Positions 43,851 to 53,913 of a stretch of DNA of 64,000 nt are shown here, piece by piece. Origin of the DNA: Gammaproteobacteria bacterium (GTDB taxonomy: Bacteria; Pseudomonadota; Gammaproteobacteria; Steroidobacterales; Steroidobacteraceae); NCBI GenBank assembly GCA_016707425.1, contig JADJHU010000002.1, positions 286,834 through 350,833 of the forward strand, read 5' to 3'. The stretch's first letter is position 1, and every line of letters begins with the position of its first letter. The notes under the pieces were generated by a model, which was not told the origin of the DNA, made no database searches, and worked only from the letters and a program-made list of their open reading frames with translations. Both the position numbers and the translations under genes were made by a program.

Positions 43851-45800
43851 GCGCGCACGCGGGTCGCGGCGCGGATCGCGGGCGCGTGGCGACGCAGGAA
43901 GCGCCGTGCCTCGGCCTCGTCACGCGTCCGCGCAAAGGGCGGCAGGCTGGCCAGGAACACCCGCCCGTAGCCGCGCGTGACGAGCCGCGGATCGCAGATG
44001 GCAACGACCCCATGGTCGGCCTCACTGCGGATCAGGCGTCCGACGCCCTGCTTGAGCGCGAGCACGGCCTCGGGCAGCTGGTACTCGGCAAAGGCATTGA
44101 CGCCGCGGGACTGGAGAAAGGCGATCCGGGCCCGCACCAGGGGATCTTCAGGCGAGGCGAAGGGCAGTTTTTCGATCACGACCAGGCGCAGCGCCTCGCC
44201 CTTGACGTCGACACCCTCCCAGAAGCTCGTCGTGCCGAGCAGCACGCCATTGCCCGCCACCCGAAATTCGCGCAGCAGCTGCTCGCGCGGCGCTTCGCCC
44301 TGCACGAACAGCGGCAGCGAAGAATCGCCGGCCCGATGCTGCCGCATGAGCCCGGCCGCCTTCGCGAGCGCACGGTGACTCGTGAACAGCACGAAGGCTG
44401 CGCCCTGTGAAGCCTCGATGAGGGTCTGCGCCTGCGCGATCACCGCCTCGAGGAAGGCCGGCGAGGCGGGATCCGGCATGCCCTCAGGCAGGTACAGGAG
44501 TCCCTGGTCCTCGTAGCCGAAGGGGCTGTCGATCTGCAGTGTGCGCGCGCCATCCAGCCCCAGGCGCTCGGCGAAGTGCCCGAAGTCCCCGCCAACCGAG
44601 AGCGTGGCCAGGTGAAGATCCACGCACTGCGCTGGCGCGTGGCGAGCGACTGGAAGCGCTCGGAGATGTCGAAGGGCAGGAGCCCGAGCGAGAACCCGCG
44701 CGCACTCGTCTCGACGGTGCGCGCACCCTCCTCTGCCTGCGCACACACCACGCGCGTGAATCCGGCCGCGAGTTCGCGCGCGCGGGCCGTGGCGGCGGCG
44801 AATGTCGGCTCATCGGCCGCCTCAGCCAGCCGCGTGCCGAGCCCTTCCAGGGCGCCGACGAGTGCCCTCGCGGCGGCTTCTGCCTGCCCGTCGTCGGTCT
44901 CCCAGGTGCGGCGCCCGACAGCGCGTGGCAGCACCGCTGCAAGTGCGCGCAGCCGCCGCTCGGTCTCCACAAGTGCGCTCTCCACCTGTGGCATCGGAAG
45001 GCCGTGCGCCATCCGCAGCGCGCGGGCCTCGGCGAGCAGCGTCTCGACCTGGCGGCCGCTCACGGTCGTGCCGAAGAAGCGCGTGGCGAGATCGGGAATC
45101 TGGTGCGCCTCGTCCAGGATCACCGCATCGGCACTGCCCAGGAGATCCCCGAAGCCATCCTCCTTCAGCGCGAGATCGGCAAGCAGCAGATGATGGTTCA
45201 CGATGACGAGATCGGCTTCCTGCGCAGCACGGCGCGCCGCCACGACGTGGCAGTCGTCATATTGCGGACAGCGGACTCCGGGACAGTTGTCGCGCGTCGA
45301 GGTGACCTGTGCCCAGACCAGGCTCGAATCGGCCAACCCGGGCACTTCCGCGAGATCGCCGGTGCGAGTGACCGCCGCCCACCTTCCGATCCGTCCCAGC
45401 AGCCGCGAGGACCCACGGCGCAGGCCCTCGAGCGGCATCTGCGCACGGGCCGCATCGAAGCGGTGGCGACAGAGATAGTTCGCGCGCCCCTTGAGCAGAG
45501 CCACGCGTGCCGGGCGACCGGAGCCGCTGCGATGAGCGGCAGATCCTTCGCGAAGAGCTGGTCCTGAAGCGTCCGCGTACCGGTCGAAACCAGGACGCGC
45601 AGCCCGCAGAGCAGCGCCGGCACGAGATAGGCAAAGGTCTTTCCGGTGCCCGTTCCGGCCTCGACCAGGAGCGGCTCGCGTGACTCCAGGGCCCCAGCCA
45701 CTGCCTCTGCCATGCGCAGCTGCTCACGTCGCACGGCATATCCGGGGAGCGCACGAGCGAGCGGGCCGTCACTGCCGAAGACATCCTCGAGCTCACGCAT
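43847..45800 (-). pseudogene. yoaA: YoaA/DinG-type ATP-dependent DNA helicase, two frame breaks
   Basis: An XPD-like Fe-S superfamily 2 helicase. Walker A is VEAGTGTGKTFAYLVP; the cluster cysteines are in NYLCRHRF and CPGVRCPQYDDC; the DEAH box is VILDEAHQIPD; C-terminal helicase motifs are TTSFWEGVDVKGEAL and KQGVGRLIRSEADHG. The frame breaks near 45500-45515 (before VALLKGRANYLC) and near 44606-44612, where the expected TSATL reads TWPRS and one added base restores it. Both look like single-base deletions in an otherwise conserved protein, so the gene may be intact in the cell. Confidence 0.9.
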
Positions 45801-45930
45801 GGCGCGAACACGCTAGCGTGACGGACCCGCACTGTCGAGACATAAATCGGGCCCGACATAAGTCGGGCGGGGCCGCACACCTCGACGCCACAGCCGACAC
45901 CGCGGAGCCCGTCGCACCCCGGGGTCGGGC

Positions 45931-45936
45931 TATAAT
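45931..45936 (+). promoter_or_regulatory. Consensus -10 element before pckG
   Basis: A perfect TATAAT, 49 bp before the pckG ATG. No good -35 is found at 16-18 bp upstream (the region is all GC), so it would need an activator or be used weakly. A small GC palindrome (CCCGAC-ataa-GTCGGG, 45852-45867) lies further upstream and could be an operator. Confidence 0.5.
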
Positions 45937-45985
45937 TTCGCCTCGCCCTGCGGGCGCACTCTCGAGGCTATCCGGTAAAGAAGAC

Positions 45986-47733
45986 ATGACCACGGCTTCC
46001 CAGACATCTCCTCCTCTCTCAGATCTCAGCCGCCCCGTCGCCGAGTGGGTGGCGTCGGTGCGCGAGCTCACTCAGGCTGACAATGTCTACTGGTGCGATG
46101 GCTCGGAGGCCGAATTCCGGCGCCTGCGCGACAGACTGGTCGCCAGCGGCGAGCTTCTCACGCTGAATCCCGGAGAGTTCCCGGGCTGCGATCTGGCCCG
46201 CTCGCATCCGAGCGACGTGGCCCGCGTCGAGCACCTGACCTATGTCTGCACGCGCCGGCGCGAAGACGCCGGGCCGAACAACAACTGGATGGATCCCGCG
46301 GAAGCACATCGCAGGATGCGCGGTCTCTTCAGTGGCTGCATGCGCGGGCGCACGCTCTACGTCGTGCCCTATTGCATGGGTCCGATCGACTCACCCTACT
46401 CGCGCTGCGGCGTGGAGATCACCGACAGCGCCTATGTCGTGCTGAACATGGTGCTCATGACGCGCGCCGGGCGCGGCGCCCTCGAGCGCATCGCCCGCGA
46501 GGGCACCTTCGTCAAGGGGCTGCACTCGACCGGCGAGCTCGACCCCGAGCGCCGCTTCATCATGCACTTCCCCGAGGAGCTCGCCATCGAGAGCTTCGGC
46601 TCCGGCTACGGCGGCAACGCGCTCCTCGGCAAGAAGTGCCACGCGCTGCGCATCGCGAGCTGGCAGGCGCGTACCGAGGGCTGGCTCGCCGAGCACATGC
46701 TCATCGTCGGCCTCCAGAGCCCCAAGGGCGAGCTGCACTACGTGGCCTGCGCCTTCCCGTCGGCCTGCGGCAAGACCAACCTCGCGATGCTCATCCCGCC
46801 GGCCACGATGCCGGGCTGGGAAGTGTTCACCGTCGGCGATGACATCTGCTGGATGCAGCCAGGCCCCGATGGCCGGCTGTGGGCCATCAACCCGGAGTCG
46901 GGTTACTTCGGCGTGGCGCCGGGCACCAGCCCGAAGACCAACAAGAACGCCTACGACATGATCCGCAAGGACACGCTGTTCACCAACGTGGCCCTGACCG
47001 CCGACAACGAACCCTGGTGGGAAGGCATCGGCGGCGGCACGCCGGTCACCGACTGGCAGGGCCGCCCCTACGATCCGAAGAACGGTCCTGCGGCACACCC
47101 GAATTCACGCTTCACCGTCTCGGCGCGCCGCAACCCGAGCTACGACCCGCGCGCCGACGATCCGCGCGGCGTGCCGATCTCGGCGCTGGTCTTCGGCGGA
47201 CGCCGCCAGGGAACTCGCGCCGCTGGTTTACGAAGCCCGCGACTGGGCGCACGGCGTGCTGGTCGGCGCTTCGGTGGCCTCCGAGACCACCGCTGCGGCC
47301 GTCGGCCAGGCCGGTATCGTGCGCCGCGACCCCATGGCGATGAAGCCGTTCTGCGGTTACAACTTCGGCGATTACTGGCAGCACTGGCTCGATATCGGGA
47401 AGCGCCTGGCGAACCCGCCACCGATCTTCCACGTCAACTGGTTCCGCCGAGACGCACAGGGCCGCTTCCTCTGGCCGGGCTATGGCGACAACCTGCGCGT
47501 GCTCGCGTGGATGCTCGACCGCGGCGCCGGGCGGACAGGCGCCACCGAAAGTCCCATCGGCTATCTGCCGCGCCCGCAGGACCTCAACCTCGGCGGGCTC
47601 GACATCCAAGGCCGAGATCTCCGGTCGCGCGAACCCTGGCGGCGAAGGCAGGATCCGAGTCCTGAAGGACTGGCCGACATCCGCACATACCTGGGCGAGT
47701 TCGGGCCCGCAGGCCAAACTCGCCGCAGGCTGA
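45986..47733 (+). pseudogene. pckG: GTP-dependent phosphoenolpyruvate carboxykinase, frame-broken
   Basis: Makes PEP from oxaloacetate and GTP in gluconeogenesis. The first frame is intact from MTTASQTSPPLSDLSRPV to SALVFGGRR (residue about 405) and includes the P-loop FPSACGKTNLAML and the kinase-2 motif GDDICWM. Near 47200-47212 the frame shifts; the next frame reads LAPLVYEARDWAHGVLVGAS through GYLPRPQDLNLGGLDI. After about 47606 further indels scatter the C-terminal pieces (EPWRR, DIRTYLGEFG, AKLAAG), ending at the TGA 47731-47733. Total span fits about 582 residues. At least three indels are needed. Confidence 0.88.
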
Positions 47734-47766
47734 GGCACGCGCGGTTCCGGCAGCGGCGAGCAGCGC

Positions 47767-48668
47767 TTCAGGCGTCCTCGCAGACGAATCGGATGGTCTG
47801 CGGCGATCCGGCCTCGGGCACCTGCCGAGGCCGATCATGCCCTCGCCCCTGATCTGCATGCTGTCGCGGCGCACGAACGATTCCTCGCCATCCGCCGCCT
47901 TCACGAAGGTGCCGTTGGTGCTCTGGTCGATGAGCAGGAACTTGCTGCGGCTGATCTCGATGCGCGCATGCATGCGCGAGATCAGGTTGCCCTGGACCAC
48001 GAGGTCGTTCTCCTCGGCGCGGCCAATCGTGACGTGCGGGCGTTGCTCATCGATCACCATCTCCCTTTCCTGCATCCGCAGCCGCAGGCGCTGACGCCTC
48101 GGTCTCCCGTGGGCCCAGGGCGATGGACGGCAGCATGCTGGTCACATCCTCCGGCTGCCAGATGACCTCGAAGAGCGTCACCTCGCCGCCCTGCCCCTTG
48201 AGCAGCGCGATGTCGATCTGGCGCACCGACGCGCGCCACTCCGGGGAGAGCTGCTCCACCGTGGCGGCCGTCGTCATGATCTGGCCGGCCTTGGCCTGGC
48301 TGGTCATGCGGTTGGCCGTGTGCACGGTCGAGCCGAACACGTCGCGGCTCTCGAGCACCACGGGGCCGAAGTGACACCCGATGCGGACCGCCACCGGCTG
48401 GCCCTCGACCTGCAGCGCGGGATGCGCGGAGATCTGCCGCTGGATCTGGGCGGCGGCGTTCAGCGCATCGTCGGCCGTGGGAAAGGTGGCCATGACCTCA
48501 TCGCCCATGGTCTTGATGACGGTGCCGTTGTTCTGTTCGGCGCCGGCCGTCATCAGGTCGATGCAGGTGGCGACGATGTCGCGCGCGCTGATCGCCCAGG
48601 AGCTCGTAGATGCGGGTCGAGCCGACCACGTCGGCGAACAGAATCGCCAGCTCGATATCCTTACCCAT
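47767..48668 (-). pseudogene. Class III adenylate/guanylate cyclase with C-terminal FHA domain, frame-broken
   Basis: Predicted cyclic nucleotide synthase with a phospho-threonine-binding FHA tail. The catalytic domain starts MGKDIELAILFADVVGSTR (metal-binding Asp) and has GTVIKTMGDEVMATF and GCHFGPVVL. The FHA part reads HVTIGRAEENDLVV, NLISRMHARIEI and DQSTNGTFV. Three frame breaks are seen: in the GC tract at 48581-48588, near 48065-48075 between cyclase and FHA, and near 47812 (restoring VPEAGSPQTIRFVCEDA and the stop at 47767). The middle break could instead mean two overlapping genes. It lies downstream of dusA. Confidence 0.85.
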
Positions 48669-48731
48669 GCCTGGCCCCGGAAGTGTGCAACCAGTTCCCA
48701 AGATTGGGGCATGCGTTTCCGGAAAACAAGC

Positions 48732-49855
48732 CTAGCCGACCAAGCAAGGCCATCCGGACAGCGTCGGCGCGACTTGCCCTCTACGCAGCTGATCGCAGCC
48801 TGCGGCTGCTTGAAGCTCTCCGGCCCAGGCGCCCCGCTGCACTTCCCCCGACAGCAAGTGCCGCAACTCGGCGCCGGGTCGCGGGCAAAGCAGACCCAGC
48901 ATGTGGCGCGTGATGGCGGCATGCGGGCGCCGCGCGCCTGCTCCGCGCAGCACGTAGTCCGCCATCGCTTCGAGAATGCGGGCGATCGGCGACAGTCTCG
49001 GCTGCAGCTGCCGGCCTGGCTCGGCCTCAAGCTCGGCGAGCACGCCGGGCGATGGTAGGCCTCGCGGCCGACCATCACGCCCGTCGAAGCGTCCGAGCGC
49101 CGCCAGCGCCTGCTCCCGCGTACGGATACCGCCATTGACCACCATCGGGGAAGCCCGCAAGGCACCTCACGAAGTCGCTCCACCACATCGAAGCGCAGCG
49201 GCGGCACGCTGCGGTTCTCGTGCGGCGACCAGCCTCCCAGCACCGCCTTGCGGGCATGCACGATCAGCGCATCGGCGCCGGCCACCACCAGGCCCCGCGC
49301 GAAGTCCTCGAGCGCGCGCCAGTCGCGGTCCTCAACCGTCGCCCGCAGGCCCGCGGACTCGCGCCCCGGACGCCGCCACCACGCCGATGCGAAGCTTCAC
49401 GGTCACCGGCACTCGCACCGCCGCGCTCATGGCCGCCACGCACTCGGCCACACGCGCGGCTCGCGCATCAGGCAGGCACCGAAAGAGCCAGCCTGCACCC
49501 GCTCGCTCGGGCAGCCGCAGTTGAGATTGATCTCGTCGTAGCCCGCCTCCTCGCCGGCACGCGCCGCCGCAGCGAGCGTCGCAGGCTCGCTGCCGCCGAG
49601 CTGCAGCGCCAGCGGATGCTCCTCGGGATGGAACCTCAGCAGCCGCTCGCGGTGACCGCGCAGAATGGCATTCGCATGGATCATCTCGGTGTAGAGCAGC
49701 ACGCGTGGCGAGAAGCCGCGCAGGAAGAAGCGGCAGTGGCGGTCGGTCCAGTCCATCATGGGGGCGACCGACAGCGAGCGATCCAGCTTTTTACCGAATT
49801 CATCGCAAAACAGCTTGTTTTCTAGCATTTCCGCATCAACCCATTCCTGCGACAT
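48732..49855 (-). pseudogene. dusA: tRNA-dihydrouridine synthase A, frame-broken, with element-supplied N-terminus
   Basis: Reduces U20/U20a in tRNA with FMN. Visible pieces in order: LSVAPMMDWTDRHCRFFLRG, GYDEINLNCGCPSERVQ, SFGACLM, VTVKLRIGV, ALIVHARKAVLGGWSPHENR, VVNGGIRTREQALAALGRFD and GVMVGREAYHRP, then a C-terminal helical domain. At least five indels between about 49445 and 49050 separate them. The first 27 residues (MSQEWVDAEMLENKLF...) are not dusA-like; they belong to the inserted island, which restores a start codon and presumably a promoter to dusA. Confidence 0.9.
49746..49774. repeat. Attachment-site core, copy 1 (junction dusA / island 1)
   Basis: Encodes the LSVAPMMDWT part of dusA on the minus strand. 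Similar 29-bp stretches occur at 54702-54730 and 60843-60871. The dusA 5' end around this conserved peptide is a known target of a family of site-specific integrases. The sequence to the right (49841-49892) resembles 54800-54851. Confidence 0.8.
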
Positions 49856-49887
49856 TTCGGCGTATTCGTGCGCGTTTTTGACTTGTT

Positions 49888-49925
49888 GTGGCTACAGATT
49901 GGCTACGAGAATTCCTTGTAGCCAC
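49888..49925. repeat. 9-bp perfect inverted repeat before the integrase
   Basis: GTGGCTACA (49888-49896) and TGTAGCCAC (49917-49925) with a 20-bp spacer, ending 13 bp before the integrase ATG. A further GGCTAC lies inside the spacer. It could be an operator for integrase expression or an arm-type binding site near the att junction. Confidence 0.55.
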
Positions 49926-49938
49926 GCCGGAGTTGCCC

Positions 49939-50684
49939 ATGCCGCACATCCTGCCCCGACGCGACCGAAATGGTCAGACCCGCTACACCGCCGTCGTGCG
50001 CATCCGCAAGAACGGCCGGCTGCTGCACCGCGAGTCAAAGACATTCTCGCACCGTTCGGCGGCTGAGCGCTGGGCCGGGGCACGGGAGGTGGCCTTGGAA
50101 GACCCTACCGCCCTGGCCCGGGGCGGCGATGAACGACCTCATCTGGATCGGGGTCGTGCTCCGTGCCGCGCGCAGCGTGAGGGGGGGGTCGGGTCAATCC
50201 CGGGATCATCAAGGACGCTCAGTTCGCTTGCCGCGCATTGCGAATCACGGCGAAGGCCAGGCGCCGTTCGCGACGACCCACCGCGGAGGAGCTTGCGCGA
50301 CTGGACGTGAGTATTTCGGTCGACGCGACAGGCGAGCACAGATTCCAATGAAGGATGTCATGTGGCTCGCCATCCACTCCGCCCGCCGGCAAGCCGAGAT
50401 CTGCCGCATCCGCTGGAGCGACAACGACTCGCCGCCCAAGACCGGGATGGTCCGTGACGCCAAACACCCCACCCATCGGGAGGGCAACCATCGGCGGTTC
50501 AAGTACACGCCGGAAGGATGGGCCATCGTCGAACGCCAGCGCCGAACCGGCGAGCACATCTTTCCCTACGATCCCAAGAGCGTGTGTGACGCCTTCACGC
50601 ACGCGTGCAGGTTTCTCGGGATCAGAGACTTGCGGTTTCACGATCTGCGGCGAAGCCACGCGCCGCCTGTTCGAGCGCGGGTAG
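49939..50684 (+). pseudogene. Tyrosine recombinase (phage-type integrase), degraded
   Basis: The N-terminus MPHILPRRDRNGQTRYTAV is the arm-binding domain typical of integrases that act on a nearby att site. The catalytic part has the first active Arg region SARRQAEICRIRWSD and the His-Leu-Arg box RFHDLR followed (after a frame shift near 50650) by REATRRLFERG. Between them the core-binding domain is scrambled by several frame changes (about 50100-50340). The last part with the catalytic Tyr is missing; an IS1380-like fragment follows directly. Its place beside dusA explains the island. Confidence 0.8.
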
Positions 50685-50685
50685 G

Positions 50686-50806
50686 CGGCCGAAGCCAGCC
50701 AGAGACGCAGCTTGTTGGCCCGGAAGATAGCGGTGGAGAGACGATCGGCGAATAGATCCAGCTGCGCTACCTTGATGCGGTTCTCGCACTCCCCGCGGGC
50801 GCAGTA
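50686..50806 (-). pseudogene. IS1380-family transposase fragment
   Basis: The minus strand reads YCARGECENRIKVAQLDLFA then DRLSTAIFRANKLRLWLASAA, a well-known block in the C-terminal part of IS1380-type transposases. Only about 40 codons remain, with no start, stop or inverted repeats. It abuts the broken 3' end of the integrase, so this insertion or a later deletion probably removed the integrase C-terminus. Confidence 0.7.
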
Positions 50807-50824
50807 AGAGGTTTACCGTGCTGC

Positions 50825-51056
50825 CGAAGGCGTGTATGCCTTGATCAATTTGGGCAGCTGGGGGAATTTCATGGGGCCGATGCTCGGGAAGAGTCTTGGT
50901 CACGCCCTCGCCGCCGACAGTCCCGACGATTTCGTGATGCCGATCGAGGAGTCCTCTCGAGTGCGCTGGCCCGGCCTCTTCAGTTTCGTCACCCGTCGCT
51001 TCGGTCTGCCGGCGGGCCGGTTGGCGGACCAACTGGGGCTGATTTTATGCGCTTGA
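50825..51056 (+). pseudogene. C-terminal fragment of a probable FAD-dependent oxidoreductase
   Basis: About 75 codons ending in TGA (ILCA). The segment NLGSWGNFMGPMLGKSLGHALA resembles the C-terminal GHG-type FAD-contact region of D-amino-acid oxidase-like proteins, followed by a Pro/Arg-rich tail. The N-terminal Rossmann domain is absent. The family call is tentative, as the fragment is short. Confidence 0.4.
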
Positions 51057-51137
51057 TCGGCTGCGGCGCGCAGCTGCGCGAGCATGGCCGCCACGAGCGG
51101 GTCGAAAGCGGATCTCGTCCACCGTCTGCGTCGCCGT

Positions 51138-51432
51138 TCAGTCGTGACAACCCCCGCAACGACGCAGCGGGCCGCTGTCGTAGCCGGCGTTGGCGATGCG
51201 CGGTCGCGGCCAGCAGCGGTCGCTGCTTGTGACAGGAGTAGCAAGCGTCGCGGCCCGTGTCGTCGAAGAAATTGTGATGGCAGGTCTTGCAGGACACCGC
51301 GGCGTGGTCCTGGTGACCGAACTTGATCGGTGTCATCGGAGCCGTGACGATTGCGTGCTGCCGCCACTGCCAGGCGAGCAGCAGTAGCGCACCGCCGCCG
51401 CAGATCAGGGCGGCGATCCGCGGCCACGTCAC
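51138..51432 (-). pseudogene. Small triheme c-type cytochrome, one frame break
   Basis: The GTG at 51432 overlaps the upstream cytochrome b-type gene stop (GTGA). The protein has an N-terminal membrane anchor or signal (AALICGGGALLLLAWQW), then HAAVSCKTCHHNF and DACYSCHK (two CxxCH haem sites) and, in another frame, CGGCHD at the stop (51138). The spacing of His residues resembles class III (c3/c7) cytochromes. One indel between about 51170 and 51220 joins the frames. Likely a periplasmic electron carrier working with its neighbour. Confidence 0.7.
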
Positions 51433-52247
51433 AGACACCCTCCCGTCGGGCAGGGATACGGATGCGGATCGGGACGCACATCCGCCGCGGGACGCCATGC
51501 GAAGGCCGCAACGGCGATGACGATCAGCACCAGCATGGACCACACGAGGCTCGCGCCAACGGCGCACCGCGGGCCGGGTGAACTCTGCGTATCGGCGGCG
51601 AGACGCGCCGGTGGGCGGCGATGCCAGACGAGCGACAGTACCGTAGGCACGCCGAGCAGCCAGCCGGCGGCGAGCAAGGCGCGCGGCGTGACGACCCAGT
51701 ACGCCGCGCCCCACAGGTGCCAGCCCGTCAGCCCGATCGCGGCGGCCGACATCGCGGCGTGCCAGCGCCGCCAGCCGGAATGCGACCAGCGCCGGCGCAG
51801 GCGTGCCCGCGACGTGACGATCAGCACAGTGACGAGCACGAGCGCGAGGAGTCCGGCCAGCATGTAGCCGGGTGCCGTCGGCAGCAGATATTCGACGACG
51901 CGTGGCTCGAGGAGCACCAGGCCGACGGCGTGCGCGACCAGCAGCGCGGCGAGCAGATAGGAGAGTTGGCGATGCAGGGCCTGCACCACCCGCAGGCGAT
52001 CTGCCTCGCGGGACTGCGCCGCCCACCAGCGCACCGACAGGAGCGGCAGCAGCGCGAGCAGGCCCGTCGCCGCGAGACCCGTGCCGATCGCGGCATCCCA
52101 GGCGAAATCGACGGCGGCCGGCCCGTACAGGCGCAGGGCGAGCAGCGGCGCGAGTGCGTACGCAAGCACGGCGGCGCCGAGTACCGCCCGCCGGCGCCGC
52201 ATCGCACCGGCTTCGAATCCCGTCGTATGTATCGGAAACCGTTTCAT
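51429..52247 (-). CDS. Ferric reductase-like/cytochrome b-type membrane protein
   Basis: A 272-residue polytopic protein with about seven hydrophobic segments. Candidate haem-ligand histidines sit in VQALHRQLSYLLAALLVAH, and in WHAAMSAAAIGLTGWHLW (two His about 13 apart), the pattern of ferric reductase-like transmembrane domains. It starts at ATG 52247 (MKRFPIHTTGFE) and is intact. No FAD/NAD domain is attached, so it probably passes electrons between quinone and the adjacent triheme cytochrome. This pairing is inference. Confidence 0.65.
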   Translation of the reverse strand: MKRFPIHTTGFEAGAMRRRRAVLGAAVLAYALAPLLALRLYGPAAVDFAWDAAIGTGLAATGLLALLPLLSVRWWAAQSREADRLRVVQALHRQLSYLLAALLVAHAVGLVLLEPRVVEYLLPTAPGYMLAGLLALVLVTVLIVTSRARLRRRWSHSGWRRWHAAMSAAAIGLTGWHLWGAAYWVVTPRALLAAGWLLGVPTVLSLVWHRRPPARLAADTQSSPGPRCAVGASLVWSMLVLIVIAVAAFAWRPAADVRPDPHPYPCPTGGCL

Positions 52248-52354
52248 GTCGTGAGATGGCCGGGTTTCGATCAATATTGCCACCTTCACTACTGACATGG
52301 TGCTGTAGAAACGGGCTCCGGAGCTGCAGGTGCCGGCAAGGACGGGTGAGGTGG

Positions 52355-53334
52355 TCAAGCCTGGCTCAAACAATCGGCGACGAAGCGCCGCATCTCCCGG
52401 GAGAGATCGGCGTCCTCCGGAGCGTCTCCGAAGCCGCCGTGAGGCATCGCCTCGAAGACGTGCAGCTCGGCCTCCACCCCAGCGCGGCGCAGGGCGCGAT
52501 GCATGCGGACCGTGTTCGACAGGAACAGGTCACGTGTGCCGCTCTGCAGGAAGGTGCGCGGGAAGCCTTTGCTGAAATCCCCGAACAGCGGCGAGAGACA
52601 GGGCGAGGAGAGATCCGCCCCGCCCGCATACATGCATCAGCGGCAGCGGGAGCACCGAGTCGACGTGGCGCAGAGTCTCGAAGGTATCGCCGCTTTCGGT
52701 CAGATCGAGTTCCGGCGTGCGCAGCAGGAGGCCGGCGGGCATGGGCAGTCCTTCGTCGCGGGCGCGAAGCACCAGCGCCGCGGCCAGGTTGCCGCCGGCG
52801 GAAGCGCCGCCGACGATCACTCGATCGGCGCCGTAGCGCTCGACGAGCATCCGGTAAACAGCCACGCAGTCATCGAGGGCCGCCGGATAGGGATGATCCG
52901 GCGGCATGCGGCAATCGGGAGCACAGGTCCGCAGACCCACCGCCGCCGCTGATGAGACCTCCGCCATGCACATCGAGATAGCAGGCGTCGTCGATCGCTG
53001 ACGGATGGGCGATGACGTAGACACGCACCGCAGCGATCACTTCGGCCCTCGTGTCGAGGTCCCGGACGCCCTCCCACCCGGCAAACATCGACAGGATCAT
53101 CGAGTCGTACTGTTCGATCAGACCACGCCAGACTTCAGGCGCGCTCTCGTGCGACGGCATCGGCTCGGCCCGGGAGTGCGCCACCGCGGCAGCGAGCAGC
53201 GCCTGCGCTTCCGGGCTGATGGACTTCGGTACCGGGATCGTTCTCGCCGGCAAGAGAAGATGGCCGCGCAAGGAAGGATCGCCTGTGGATGGCGTGTCGT
53301 CTGGCAAGGCCTCGATTCCGTCCCGGGTATGCAC
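52355..53334 (-). pseudogene. Alpha/beta hydrolase of the HSL (esterase/lipase) family, frame-broken
   Basis: The oxyanion motif is YLDVHGGGLISGGG, the nucleophile elbow is IVGGASAGGNLAAAL, the acid lies in GTRDLFLSN and the His in MPHGGFGDAP, so all catalytic pieces exist. They lie in three frames: a break with loss of a few codons near 52930, and another near 52633. The order is normal and the ends are complete (MHTRDGIEALPDD... to ...VADCLSQA). Substrate unknown; such enzymes hydrolyse short acyl esters, including in steroid and terpenoid degradation. Confidence 0.82.
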
Positions 53335-53408
53335 GATCCAGCGTGAACGTGGACAGGCCGTCGACGTCGCCCGGCCCGGCTCCAGACCGGATCTCCGGGC
53401 GGCCGCGG

Positions 53409-53830
53409 CTACTTCTGTTGGTCCTTGGCGATCTGCACCACGTTCTCGGGGTTCAGCGTCGCGAACAGCCGCTTCGTTTCGGCGCTCTGATGGGCCAGCA
53501 GATGCGTGTGGTGATGAGCCTGCAGAAAGGCTCTGAAGCCCATCATGTCGAGCCCGCGATTGAGCGATTTCTTGGTCATCCTGATGGCGAAGGGCGGCGC
53601 CTTGGCGATGCGGTTGGCCATCGCGAGCGTCTCCTCCTCGAGCTTCTCGCGTGGCACCACGCGATTGACCATGCCGGCCATGAGCCCGTCGCGGGCCGAG
53701 ATGCGCTCGCCCGTGAAGAGCATCTCCTTCGCCTTGCGGAAGCCGAGCACCCAGGGGGCGATCATGACCTCGGAACCCGTGGTGGCCACCGTATGCACCA
53801 CGGGATCGGCGAAGAACTCACCGGCAGCGC
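53409..53830 (-). pseudogene. Enoyl-CoA hydratase/isomerase family, C-terminal part
   Basis: A crotonase-family segment reading WVLGFRKAKEMLFTGERISA and GMVNRVVPREKLEEETLAMA, then KKSLNRGLDMMGFRAF. The N-terminal half with the oxyanion-hole glycines is absent: homology begins around GEFFADPVVHT, and further upstream the frame (open to 53933) is unrelated and close to the mazE promoter. Truncated, so probably inactive. It lies upstream of the esterase on the same strand. Confidence 0.75.
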
Positions 53831-53913
53831 GTGAGCATCGGAAGCGGCCAACGAGCCCCCCATCCGAACGAAGCCGAGCCCACGCACCCGTTGCCGACCT
53901 GCAGATCAGACTC

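Noticed and set aside
45852..45867. CCCGAC-ataa-GTCGGG palindrome as a terminator
   Set aside because: The stem is short and no T run follows on either strand. It lies before pckG and before the helicase start, where a terminator is not expected; kept only as a possible operator.
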